Shown here in pieces: positions 1-6,908 of a stretch of DNA of 14,704 nucleotides (position 1 is its first letter; each line of letters starts with the position of its first letter). Source of the DNA: Anaerolineales bacterium (GTDB lineage Bacteria > Chloroflexota > Anaerolineae > 4572-78 > NAK82); contig JAHELX010000081.1 in assembly GCA_024643945.1 (NCBI GenBank), forward strand, positions 1-14,704, written 5' to 3'. The notes under the pieces were generated by a model, which searched no databases, was not told where the DNA came from, and was given only the letters and a program-made list of their open reading frames with translations. The translations under genes and the position numbers were made by a program.

Positions 1-1
1 G

Positions 2-1909
2 CCGGAGCCAGAGGCAGAAGAAGCTCCATCTGAAGAATATCCTCAGCGTGAAGTGGCTGAGGAGCCGGACTGGCTGGCCGCGCTGCGAACGAGCGGTAAG
101 TCAGACGTGCTGGCATTGGAAGAAGAGGTGGTCGAGGCCGAAGAAGAAACGCTCCCGGATTGGCTGGCGGAGTTGAGAGCGTCGCGGGCGGCGGCCGAGA
201 TGCCACCGGCGGGCCTTGAGGTTCCCGAGGAAGCACCGGAACGCCCGGAGGCAGAAGAAGAGGTGCCGGCGGAGTACCTGCCAATTGAGGCCGAGACGGA
301 GGTTCCCGACTGGCTGGCTGAAATGCCTGTTGCCGAGCGCCCCGAGGCTGAGGAAGCTGAACCCCTCCCGGTCGAAGTAGAAGACGTGGGCGGTGAGGAA
401 GCTGGTATCCTGGACTGGCTGGCCGAGATAGAGGCTGCCGCTGCGGCTGCGGAAGAGGTCGAAGGCGAGGTATCTCCTGTCGAAGCCGAAGCGCCGCCAA
501 CGCCGGAAGAAGGGGCAGTCCCCGACTGGTTGCGGCAGATGCCGCCGGCCGAACTCCCTGAAGAGGCGCAAATTCCCGAAGCCGAAAAAGAGACCGTCGA
601 GTCGCCCCCGCCATCCGAATGGCTGGTCGCAGAGGAGTCTCTGGAGGGTGAGGAAGCGGCGCCTGCTGTCGAAGGCGCAGTTCCGGGTGAAATTCCTGAC
701 TGGCTGCGGGAATTCGAGCTCGAGGAAGAGGAAGAGGAAGTAGGGGAGCCGCGGGAGGAAGAGCTTGTTGAATCCGAGGGCGTGCTGGCTGGGATATCGG
801 GGCTGTTGCCTATCGCGGAGGAAGAGCCGGAGGGTGAGGAAGAACCGGCAGCAACTCTGCGCTCCCGCCTGGGGGTGCCCGTGGTTCCGGACGTAGAAGG
901 GGCGAAGCTCTTCAAAGAGATTGCGGCTGAGCCCTCGGTGAAACCTCTGCAGGAAATCGAGGAAAAGGAAGAGGTTGAAACCGGTCTGGAGCCGGAGTCC
1001 CGACGACGTCGCATTGTGGAGACCCTGGCCTGGGCGTTGATATTCATCACCCTGATCGCCGCCATTGCCCTGGCTCTACTGGCCGTGTTGGGCAGAGTCG
1101 GAGACTTGCTGGGCGGCCCGGCGTTCCAGGAATTTTTTGGCTCGCCACTGGTGATCGACCCGGCACCTGTCAACACATTCCGTGCCCAGGTGACTAAGCT
1201 GCCGCCGGATGCTGTGGTCATTGTATCCTTCGACTACAGCCCGGCGACCGAAGCCGAGATGGGGCCGCTGGCCGAAATCATCTTGGGGGATTTGCTGGAA
1301 AACCAGGCACGCGTCGTCGCCGTGAGCTTACGGCCTGAAGGGCCAGCGATGGCCCAGCGCCTCCTCGACCGTTTTGCGAGGGAGTATCCCTATGGTCAAC
1401 GCACTCTCAATCTGGGCTACCTGCCGGGCCAGACGGCCGGCGTGCGTAGCCTGGCTTTTTTGTCTTCCGCGCCCCTGTTCCAGAATTGGGCCCAGACCAT
1501 GGAGGACTACCCGGCCTGGCAGGATGTGAGCGGCCTGGGTGATGTGGCGCTGATTGTTGACGTGGCTGATACCCCTTTGGCTGTGCGTTGGTGGGTGGAG
1601 CAGATGGGGCCCGGCACCCTGGTAGACCGTCCGATGGTTGCGGCGGTCAGCAGCGCTGCCGACCCCACCGTGCGCCCGTATTACAACCAGATCGATCCCA
1701 AGGCGGGACAGCTACTGGGTCTGGTCAGCGGCGTGCCAGGTGCTGCGGCTTACGAGAACCGTCTGCGGCAACCCGGCCGGGCAGTTGAGAGCCTGGCAGC
1801 CCAATCGGTGGCTCACCTGGGTCTGGTGGTGCTCAGCCTGGGTGGGACCGTTATGGGATTCAGGAGCCAGGCAGTCAGGGAATCGGGGCATCAGGGTATA
1901 GAGTCATGA
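2..1909 (+). CDS. Acidic DWL-repeat membrane protein with C-terminal extracytoplasmic domain (5' partial)
   Basis: The reading frame is open to the left edge, so the true start lies upstream; residue numbers here count from the GTG at 53. Residues 1-315 are very rich in Glu, Ala and Pro and carry seven spaced copies of a (P/L)-D/E-W-L motif, with the Asp (or Glu) at about 6, 36, 86, 121, 158, 189 and 216. Four arginines (317-320) precede a transmembrane helix at about 324-347, so by the positive-inside rule the acidic part should be cytoplasmic and residues 350-585 outside. A second hydrophobic stretch (585-603) lies near the C-terminus. The outer domain has the motifs LGYLPG and GQLLGLVSGVPGAAAYE; from memory these resemble an uncharacterised bacterial family, not a named domain. 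The stop overlaps the next start as ATGA. I infer a membrane-anchored scaffold or receptor for the downstream gene products. Function unknown; an N-terminal zinc ribbon in the missing part is possible but not visible. Confidence 0.85.
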   Translation, partial: PEPEAEEAPSEEYPQREVAEEPDWLAALRTSGKSDVLALEEEVVEAEEETLPDWLAELRASRAAAEMPPAGLEVPEEAPERPEAEEEVPAEYLPIEAETEVPDWLAEMPVAERPEAEEAEPLPVEVEDVGGEEAGILDWLAEIEAAAAAAEEVEGEVSPVEAEAPPTPEEGAVPDWLRQMPPAELPEEAQIPEAEKETVESPPPSEWLVAEESLEGEEAAPAVEGAVPGEIPDWLREFELEEEEEEVGEPREEELVESEGVLAGISGLLPIAEEEPEGEEEPAATLRSRLGVPVVPDVEGAKLFKEIAAEPSVKPLQEIEEKEEVETGLEPESRRRRIVETLAWALIFITLIAAIALALLAVLGRVGDLLGGPAFQEFFGSPLVIDPAPVNTFRAQVTKLPPDAVVIVSFDYSPATEAEMGPLAEIILGDLLENQARVVAVSLRPEGPAMAQRLLDRFAREYPYGQRTLNLGYLPGQTAGVRSLAFLSSAPLFQNWAQTMEDYPAWQDVSGLGDVALIVDVADTPLAVRWWVEQMGPGTLVDRPMVAAVSSAADPTVRPYYNQIDPKAGQLLGLVSGVPGAAAYENRLRQPGRAVESLAAQSVAHLGLVVLSLGGTVMGFRSQAVRESGHQGIES

Positions 1910-2571
1910 GTGCTGGCACGCTGATCGCTGCGGTTCTCACCTTTATGGTCTGGTCATACTTGTTAGGCGATAATCCGGCCTTTCGCATTGCCGAGCATTT
2001 GTTTGTGGGCACAGCGGTCGGTTACGCGGTGTTGGTCGCCTGGTTCAACGTGGTGCACCCGGCGCTTTTTGGCGCGGCCGTACCCCAATCGCCAGCGCTG
2101 GCAGCGGTGCCGCTTGTTCTCTGTCTGCTGCTGATGGCCAAGGTAAGGCCAGCCTGGTCAAGCGTTGGCAACATCCCGGTGGCTTTTCTCATTGGCGTGG
2201 GGGCAGCACTGGCCGTGGGAGGCGCACTCTTTGGGACATTGTGGCCGCAGGTATCGGCTACCGCTGGTCTGTCTCTCGACCCGGCCGACTATGGCGACCC
2301 GGAACCTGTGCTCGCCAGCACCTTCTTCTGGCAGAATCTGGCGGTCTTGGTGGCGACTATCGGCACCTTCTTTTACTTTACGTTTAACACGCAGCCCCAG
2401 GGACCGCTGGGAGGCTTTCGTGAGACCTTCACCCGATTTTGGGGCGGGATAGGTCGCTGGGTGATTATGATTACGTTGGGAGCGCTCTTTGCCAATACCG
2501 TGATGTCTCGCATTGCTTTGCTGATTGGACGGGTACAATGGTTGCTGGATGCGTTCGGGCTGCTCGGTTGA
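1906..2571 (+). CDS. Conserved six-helix integral membrane protein of unknown function
   Basis: A 221-residue protein translationally coupled to the preceding gene through the overlap ATGA at 1906-1909. Six hydrophobic segments are visible, at about residues 2-20, 32-50, 65-80, 89-111, 139-160 and 183-201. Conserved-looking polar motifs are LGDNPAFRIAEH between helices 1 and 2 and SRIALLIGRVQ after helix 6. There is no signal peptide apart from the first helix, and no transporter, channel or enzyme signature that I recognise. The motif between helices 1 and 2 resembles, from memory, uncharacterised membrane proteins in several bacterial phyla. Its place between a membrane-anchored protein and a MutL-like ASKHA protein suggests that it forms the membrane part of the same complex. 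Existence as a gene is near certain; function is unknown. Confidence 0.85.
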   Translation: MSAGTLIAAVLTFMVWSYLLGDNPAFRIAEHLFVGTAVGYAVLVAWFNVVHPALFGAAVPQSPALAAVPLVLCLLLMAKVRPAWSSVGNIPVAFLIGVGAALAVGGALFGTLWPQVSATAGLSLDPADYGDPEPVLASTFFWQNLAVLVATIGTFFYFTFNTQPQGPLGGFRETFTRFWGGIGRWVIMITLGALFANTVMSRIALLIGRVQWLLDAFGLLG

Positions 2572-2614
2572 TCCAGGTTCCTGGGTCATCTGGCAAGATA
2601 AGGGGTGATGTGGC

Positions 2615-4465
2615 GTGTCTGGCGTGAGCAGCATTCTGGTTGCTGACTGTGGCAGCACACGAACCACCGTTGCCCTCATTGAACGTGTCAACGGGCATCA
2701 CCGGCTGGTAGCCCGGGGCGAGGCGATCAGTACTCATCGTCTCCCCTGGCTGAATGCGACTGTCGGCGTGCAGGAGGCCATCCGGCAAGTCGAGGCGCTT
2801 GTCGGGCGCAAGCTGCTGACCCCAGCCGGCGCTCTTATGAGCCCGCAGATTTCGACCGGCGATGGCGTAGACGTCTTTGTGGTCACTTCCAGTGCCGGGG
2901 CACCGCTGCGCGTCGCGCTGGCTGGCCTCACCGGCGAATTGAGCCTGGCCAGCGCCCAACGGGCAGTGGCCGGAACCTATGCACTCTTAACTGGCAAATT
3001 GGCGATGGCGGAAGGGCCAGCGGGTCGAGATCCAAATGCTCGGATGCAGGCTTTGCGTCAAGCCCAACCCGACGTCATCTTCATTGCGGGTGGCACAAAT
3101 GGTGGCGCTATGCGTCCGGTGATGGAACTGGCACAACTGATTGCCCTCTACAACCGGGTGCTGGAACCAGAAGAGCGACCGCTTACCTTTTACGCAGGTA
3201 ACGCGCGCCTGGCGAGCGACGTGGCCGCCCTCTTTGCCGCTGCCGGTGAGCTGCAAGTGATACCCAATGTCCGGCCCGGCCCGGATCGCGAGAACCTGGA
3301 ACCAGCCCAGGCTGCGCTGGAAGCACTCTACCGGAAACGGTGTCTGGCCCGAGTGCCCGGCCTCGACACGCTGAGCCAATGGGCTGGCAGGCCGGTTTTG
3401 CCGACGGCGCGATCCTTTGGACAAATGATTCACTACATCGGCGACCGTTACCAATTGAAGGCGGTGGGGGTTGACCTGGGCAGTGCCTCCACGTTGCTGG
3501 CTGCACGAGCTGGCGACCTGTTTAGCCTGACAACCCGCGCCGACCTGGGCATTGGGTTGAACGTGGGGATGGCCCTGAGGTACATTCCGATAGAACGCGT
3601 AATTCGCTGGCTACCCTTTGAGATGGAGGCCGAGGATGCGCAAGATGCGCTGCTCAACAAGGCGCTGCACGCGGCCAGTGTGCCCCAGACTCGGGAAGAC
3701 TTGCTTTTGGAATACGGGCTGGCGCGTGAGGTGATGCGAGAGGTGGTGGCTCAGGCGCGGCCTGGATGGCTGCAAGGGGGACACCATTTACTGGCGCACA
3801 CTCCTCAGTGGGATTTGATGATCGGCGCCGGGCGCACACTTACGCGGACGCCCAACCCCGGCTACGCGGCGTTGTTGTTACTGGACGCGCTGGAGCCGGT
3901 AGGCGTCAGCCAGATTGCGCTCGATACCGGGGGAGGGGCGGCCACCCTGGGGGCTGTCGCCAGCGTACATCCCCTGGCTGCGGCCGAGGTGGTGGAGTAC
4001 GACGCTTTTCTCACCCTGGGCACGGTTGTTGCTCCCTTGGGCACTGCTCGACCGGGAGAGGTGGCGCTCCGGGTCGAGGTCTACTACCCGGATGGGCGGG
4101 TGGCCCAGGAAGAAGTGGCCTATGGCTCTATAGAAGTGATCCCGCTGGGACCGGGTGAACGTGCGACGTTGGAATTGCGCCCCACGCGCCGCTTTGACGT
4201 GGGTGTGGGGGAGCCAGGCCGCGTCGCCACCGCTGAGGCCGAAGGAGGCATCCTGGGCCTCGTGATTGATGCGCGCGGCCGTCCGCTGGAATTGCCTGCC
4301 GACGACGACGGTCGCCGCAAATTAATTCAGGAATGGTTGACCAGTATGAGATTGGGGCAGGGCGAGAAAGATATGGGAAGCGAATTCGTTGGCTGGTTGC
4401 GCGAGGCGGGGGAGCAGAGAGTCAGCGAACTGGCAACCCAGCCGACGGGCCAACAAGCGAGTTAG
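2615..4465 (+). CDS. MutL-family (glutamate mutase L-like) ASKHA ATPase-fold protein
   Basis: This 616-residue protein belongs to the family named after MutL of clostridial glutamate mutase operons; it is unrelated to the mismatch-repair MutL. The actin/Hsp70/sugar-kinase fold is visible as a phosphate-1 motif DCGSTRTT at residues 11-18, a GGTNGG turn near 159-164, a phosphate-2-like DLGSAST at 287-293, IGAGR at 403-407 and an adenosine-type DTGGG at 437-441. Clostridial members are about 460 residues by my recollection; here some 170 residues follow the last motif, giving a long C-terminal extension. The GTG start is chosen for the Shine-Dalgarno-like AGGGGTG at 2601-2607 and for the position of the phosphate-1 motif. 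The family is proposed to activate or repair a B12-dependent mutase, but no mutase subunit gene is present here, so a different client is likely. Family call firm; substrate and role unknown. Confidence 0.85.
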   Translation: MSGVSSILVADCGSTRTTVALIERVNGHHRLVARGEAISTHRLPWLNATVGVQEAIRQVEALVGRKLLTPAGALMSPQISTGDGVDVFVVTSSAGAPLRVALAGLTGELSLASAQRAVAGTYALLTGKLAMAEGPAGRDPNARMQALRQAQPDVIFIAGGTNGGAMRPVMELAQLIALYNRVLEPEERPLTFYAGNARLASDVAALFAAAGELQVIPNVRPGPDRENLEPAQAALEALYRKRCLARVPGLDTLSQWAGRPVLPTARSFGQMIHYIGDRYQLKAVGVDLGSASTLLAARAGDLFSLTTRADLGIGLNVGMALRYIPIERVIRWLPFEMEAEDAQDALLNKALHAASVPQTREDLLLEYGLAREVMREVVAQARPGWLQGGHHLLAHTPQWDLMIGAGRTLTRTPNPGYAALLLLDALEPVGVSQIALDTGGGAATLGAVASVHPLAAAEVVEYDAFLTLGTVVAPLGTARPGEVALRVEVYYPDGRVAQEEVAYGSIEVIPLGPGERATLELRPTRRFDVGVGEPGRVATAEAEGGILGLVIDARGRPLELPADDDGRRKLIQEWLTSMRLGQGEKDMGSEFVGWLREAGEQRVSELATQPTGQQAS

Positions 4466-4468
4466 CCA

Positions 4469-5638
4469 ATGCCAAACGGACATCTCGGCCCACTTCTGCC
4501 ATACACTCGAATGAGCCCGATGACGCGAATTTGCGTCGAGCGTATGCTGCCTGCGCCGGGCGAAATCCTGGTACGAACCGGCGAACAGGTTGGAGCTGAG
4601 CAAAAGATCGCCCGCATCCCGGCGCGTGGCGAAATCCGCGTGGTGAACGTAGCGCGTATTCTGAACCTGGATGACCCCGATCTGTCGCGGGTAATGCTGA
4701 AAAAGCGAGGGGACCGGGTCGAGGCCGGCGAGAGCATTGCCGCCCGGCGAGGAGTCCTCCCCTTTTTGCACAAGCCGTGTCGATCGCCGGTCACCGGCCG
4801 CCTGGCGGCCATCGGCCACGGCTGGGTAGTGATCGAAGGTGCATCTCCTCTTTCCTCGAAGGGGAATGGACGGGGACCCGGGGCCGAAACGCTGGATTTG
4901 CTGGCCTTCGTCGCCGGCCGGGTTACGGCGATCTCAGATCATCGTAGTGTGACCATCGAAACCATCGGCGCGCACATCGTCGGAGCTTGCGGTCTAGGAG
5001 GCGAGGGAAACGGAGTCTTGCAGGTGCCGGTAAAAGATCCTACCCAGGTGCTGACCGCTGACGATATTGGGTTAGGCTTCAACAACTCTGTCCTGGTCGG
5101 AGGGGCGGGGGTGTCGCCGCAGGCACTGGATCGCGCCGGTGAGATGAAGGTGCGGGGTATCATCGTGGGAGGCATCAGCGCGTCGCTTCATCATCTCATG
5201 CCTTCCCCTTCCTTTCCCATCGTGGCCACCGAGGGCTACGGGGATCTGCCCATGTCGCCCCTGGCCTTCGACATTTTGAAGCGGCTGGAAGGGCGCGAAG
5301 TTTCCATCAGCGGGCGGATGGGCGAAGTGTGGGACTATGCCCGGCCGAGCATCATCGTTCCGCTCATGGAGCACCTGGAAGATGAAGGCGCACTCGCGGC
5401 AGGCGACGTGCCCGTCGAACCAGTCCGGGTCGGCAGCCGGGTGCGGGCGGTACGTCAGCCGCTGCTGGGCCAGGTAGGGGAGATTGTGGCATTGCCGGCG
5501 GAACCTCAGCCGGTGGCATCGGGCTTATTCCTGGCCGGTGCTCAGGTCGCCTTTGCCAATGTGTACTCTGCGAGTACTTCGCACCCTGCGGGCACTGCGC
5601 ACTTTGTGCCGTGGCTCAACCTGGAGCGAATGGGCTGA
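4469..5638 (+). CDS. Uncharacterised protein with barrel-sandwich-like N-terminal half and KOW-like C-terminus
   Basis: This gene begins 3 bp after the MutL-like stop, so it is probably translated with it. ATG codons at 4511 and 4520 (residues 15 and 18) are equally plausible starts, because the conserved-looking part begins at TRICVER. Residues 27-123 contain two biotinyl/lipoyl-like half motifs (PAPGEILVRTGEQV and GDRVEAGESI, then SPVTGRL) but no MKM-type lysine for cofactor attachment, so the fold would be structural, as in HlyD or RnfC-like barrel-sandwich hybrids. Residues 145-300 form a Gly-rich alpha/beta region with IIVGGI and VATEGYGDLPMSPLAFDIL. Residues 320-362 look like a KOW/SH3-like barrel (GSRVRAVRQPLLGQVGEIV). 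No membrane segment or signal peptide is seen, so it should be cytosolic. I do not recognise the family as a whole. Context suggests a partner of the MutL-like ATPase. Confidence 0.8.
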   Translation: MPNGHLGPLLPYTRMSPMTRICVERMLPAPGEILVRTGEQVGAEQKIARIPARGEIRVVNVARILNLDDPDLSRVMLKKRGDRVEAGESIAARRGVLPFLHKPCRSPVTGRLAAIGHGWVVIEGASPLSSKGNGRGPGAETLDLLAFVAGRVTAISDHRSVTIETIGAHIVGACGLGGEGNGVLQVPVKDPTQVLTADDIGLGFNNSVLVGGAGVSPQALDRAGEMKVRGIIVGGISASLHHLMPSPSFPIVATEGYGDLPMSPLAFDILKRLEGREVSISGRMGEVWDYARPSIIVPLMEHLEDEGALAAGDVPVEPVRVGSRVRAVRQPLLGQVGEIVALPAEPQPVASGLFLAGAQVAFANVYSASTSHPAGTAHFVPWLNLERMG

Positions 5639-5688
5639 GTAGCTGGTGGCCAATGGCTGGCGGCTGATAGATAGACGATAACGGTTAT

Positions 5689-5716
5689 CTGCCATCTGCC
5701 ATTTGCCATTCGCTAT
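5689..5716 (+). repeat. Four tandem 7-nt units of TGCCAT type
   Basis: Four successive heptamers read CTGCCAT, CTGCCAT, TTGCCAT and TCGCTAT, followed by a degenerate fifth with CCGCCAT. Short tandem heptamers of this kind occur in intergenic DNA of several bacterial phyla, including cyanobacteria. It lies in the 109-bp gap between the KOW-like gene and the Thr/Pro-stalk gene. No role is evident. Confidence 0.6.
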
Positions 5717-5747
5717 TATCCGCCATTCTAAAGAGAGGAGCAAGGTT

Positions 5748-6188
5748 ATGACAGGCAATAACAGACTCTTCGTGCTGATCGCCCTATTCCTGGTCGGATT
5801 GTTGGTGCTGGGGTTGTTGGCCATTGGGGGGGTCGTGATTTTCGGCAGCATCAATAAAGCCCAGCAGGCAGCCCGTCCCACGGCAACGTCTACGTTGGCG
5901 GCTGTGGCGCTGGTCACCCCGACGTGGACACCGAGCGCCACGCCGTCGCCGACCAACACGTCCTTGCCTACTGCCACACCCACCAAAGTGGTGGTGGGTA
6001 CGCCCACACCCAGCGGGGAAGCGACGCCCACGCCGGTGCCGGCCCCTACCCACACACCGGTGCCCGGCGCCACGCCTGCCGGGGAGGTGACCCCTCCGAC
6101 CGGCATCGGCGGGTTGGGGGCTGTCCTGGCGGCCATCGGGCTGGCCGGCGTGTTATTTATCGCGCGTCGCATGCGGACTGCAAGCTAG
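5748..6188 (+). CDS. Small Thr/Pro-stalk surface protein with hydrophobic ends
   Basis: This predicted protein has 146 residues. The ATG at 5748 is preferred over an in-frame TTG at 5703 because AGAGGAG lies at 5733-5739 with an 8-nt spacer, and the upstream segment reads through the heptamer repeat. Residues 6-32 form a signal-anchor or uncleaved transmembrane helix. Residues about 43-115 are a Thr/Pro-rich stalk of repeated TPT and PTP units, typical of exposed or O-glycosylated linkers. The C-terminus has PPTGIGG, a hydrophobic run of about 20 residues and the basic tail RRMRTAS. This tripartite end resembles cell-surface sorting signals such as LPXTG, but the exact LPXTG motif is absent. 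No enzymatic domain fits in the protein. It may span the envelope or be held at its surface; function unknown. Confidence 0.75.
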   Translation: MTGNNRLFVLIALFLVGLLVLGLLAIGGVVIFGSINKAQQAARPTATSTLAAVALVTPTWTPSATPSPTNTSLPTATPTKVVVGTPTPSGEATPTPVPAPTHTPVPGATPAGEVTPPTGIGGLGAVLAAIGLAGVLFIARRMRTAS

Positions 6189-6269
6189 TACCCTTTCACA
6201 TGAGGGACCCGCACTTTTGGGGCCTAAAGGTAGCCGAAAGTAGTCGAGATTAGTTTTGTGAAAGGGCAC
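6188..6269. repeat. Inverted repeat downstream of the stalk-protein gene
   Basis: CCCTTTCACA at 6191-6200 pairs perfectly with TGTGAAAGGG at 6257-6266. Counting three flanking bases on each side, 12 of 13 positions match. The enclosed spacer is 56 nt. It begins at the stop codon of the small surface protein, so it could act as an mRNA 3'-end structure. There is no U-tract after it, so it is not a standard intrinsic terminator; a small palindromic element is equally likely. Confidence 0.55.
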
Positions 6270-6319
6270 CAGGTGTACCCTGGCCCACTGCCCTGTCCCG
6301 CGCCAGGCGCGAGCAGGGT

Positions 6320-6680
6320 CATCCTAGGCTCAATACCGTTCAAATAAGGCCATGTCGTAGGGGCAACCCTTGCGGTTGCCCTGGCAGGACAGGGGCAACT
6401 GTAAGGGTAATGGTCATAAGTTAAGCATTTTCGGGATTTGTCAAGGCGAGATTCACGTAACTTTTACGGCATGTCATCCTGAGGCTGAAGGCCGAAGGAT
6501 CCCTGTGACGATCGATTGTAAGGCAAAAATCTCAGGGATTCTTCGCTGCGCTCAGAATGACATGTTGCGGAAAGCTACAGTTGACAAGTCACCAAAATGC
6601 TTAACCTATGACGATTACTGTAAGGGTTGCCCCTACGAATCGGGCAATCGCGCTATTTGAAAAGTATTGATCCTGGGCTC
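6320..6680. repeat. Large nested palindromic element (MITE-like), no coding content
   Basis: Several inverted arms are nested about one centre. The outermost clear pair is near 6322-6346 with 6654-6675 (18 of 21 bases, ending in the TTCAAATA/TATTTGAA pair). Next, the 15-nt GTAGGGGCAACCCTT at 6357-6371 matches its exact complement at 6622-6636. A further pair, 6407-6431 with 6594-6618, matches at 23 of 25 bases, and the core is 6470-6564. Local hairpins add to it: GGGCAACC/GGTTGCCC at 6361-6381 and TCGTGCCTG/CAGGCACGA at 6679-6707. This fits a non-autonomous, transposase-less palindromic element or one inserted into another. An open frame at 6370-6660 runs through the repeat and is not considered a gene. 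Confidence 0.75.
6470..6564. repeat. Core inverted repeat of TGTCATCCTGAG type
   Basis: The left arm begins CATGTCATCCTGAG and includes GAAGGATCCCTG. The right arm, read on the other strand, begins CATGTCATTCTGAGCGCAG and includes GAAGAATCCCTG. The arms are thus imperfect inverted copies of about 35 nt around a spacer of about 25 nt. The TCATTCTGAG...GAAGAATC sequence is, from memory, a very widespread dispersed repeat in environmental bacterial genomes. No transposase lies nearby. It forms the loop of the larger palindrome around it. Confidence 0.75.
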
Positions 6681-6753
6681 GTGCCTGACAGGGTAGTCCA
6701 GGCACGAACAGACAGGGTAGGTATGCCTGCGCCCCGGGTGTAGGTGGGAAAGG

Positions 6754-6877
6754 CCTCCCTTTGGACTTAGCATTACGCATAAGCCCAAAGGGAGAGCGCG
6801 GTACGCTTTTCGTCCCTCTGGAAGTAATCATGCAGCGAACGCCCAAGGGAGGTTCTCTTTTCGAGAGCCTCCCTTTG
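6754..6877. repeat. Pair of hairpins built from CCTCCCTTTG blocks
   Basis: The first hairpin pairs CTCCCTTTGG at 6755-6764 with CCAAAGGGAG at 6785-6794 over a 20-nt loop that itself contains CTTA...TAAG. The second pairs AAGGGAGGTTCTC at 6845-6857 with GAGAGCCTCCCTT at 6863-6875, with one mismatch and a 5-nt loop. The same block thus occurs four times in alternating orientation within 124 bp. The second hairpin could terminate transcription entering from upstream, but only three T residues follow it. An inverted-repeat element pair is the other reading. Confidence 0.6.
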
Positions 6878-6908
6878 TCCTACAAGGCACTGGCTCCAGG
6901 CTTCAAAA

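Noticed and set aside
43..1221. A 392-codon minus-strand open frame, Ser/Thr-rich
   Set aside because: It is the antisense shadow of the acidic DWL-repeat region; GAG/GAA-rich codons read as Ser/Leu on the other strand. The plus frame has motifs, a membrane helix and a coupled neighbour.
2615..4465. DNA mismatch-repair MutL
   Set aside because: The name is shared, but the sequence has ASKHA motifs (DCGSTRTT, DLGSAST, DTGGG), not the GHKL ATPase motifs of mismatch-repair MutL.
4720..4830. Biotin or lipoyl carrier domain
   Set aside because: The half-motif pattern is present, but there is no lysine in an MKM or DKA-type hairpin, so cofactor attachment is not supported.
2615..5638. Glutamate mutase operon
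   Set aside because: No B12-binding subunit (DxHxxG motif) or large mutase subunit is present among the neighbours.
6188..6269. Intrinsic terminator of the stalk-protein gene
   Set aside because: The 56-nt loop is too long and no U-tract follows the right arm, so it is listed only as an inverted repeat.
6370..6660. A 96-codon plus-strand open frame
   Set aside because: It runs across both arms of the palindromic element, has no ribosome-binding site and shows no domain; best read as repeat DNA.
6320..6880. CRISPR array
   Set aside because: The repeats are inverted and of different kinds, without regular direct repeats and unique spacers; no cas gene is near.
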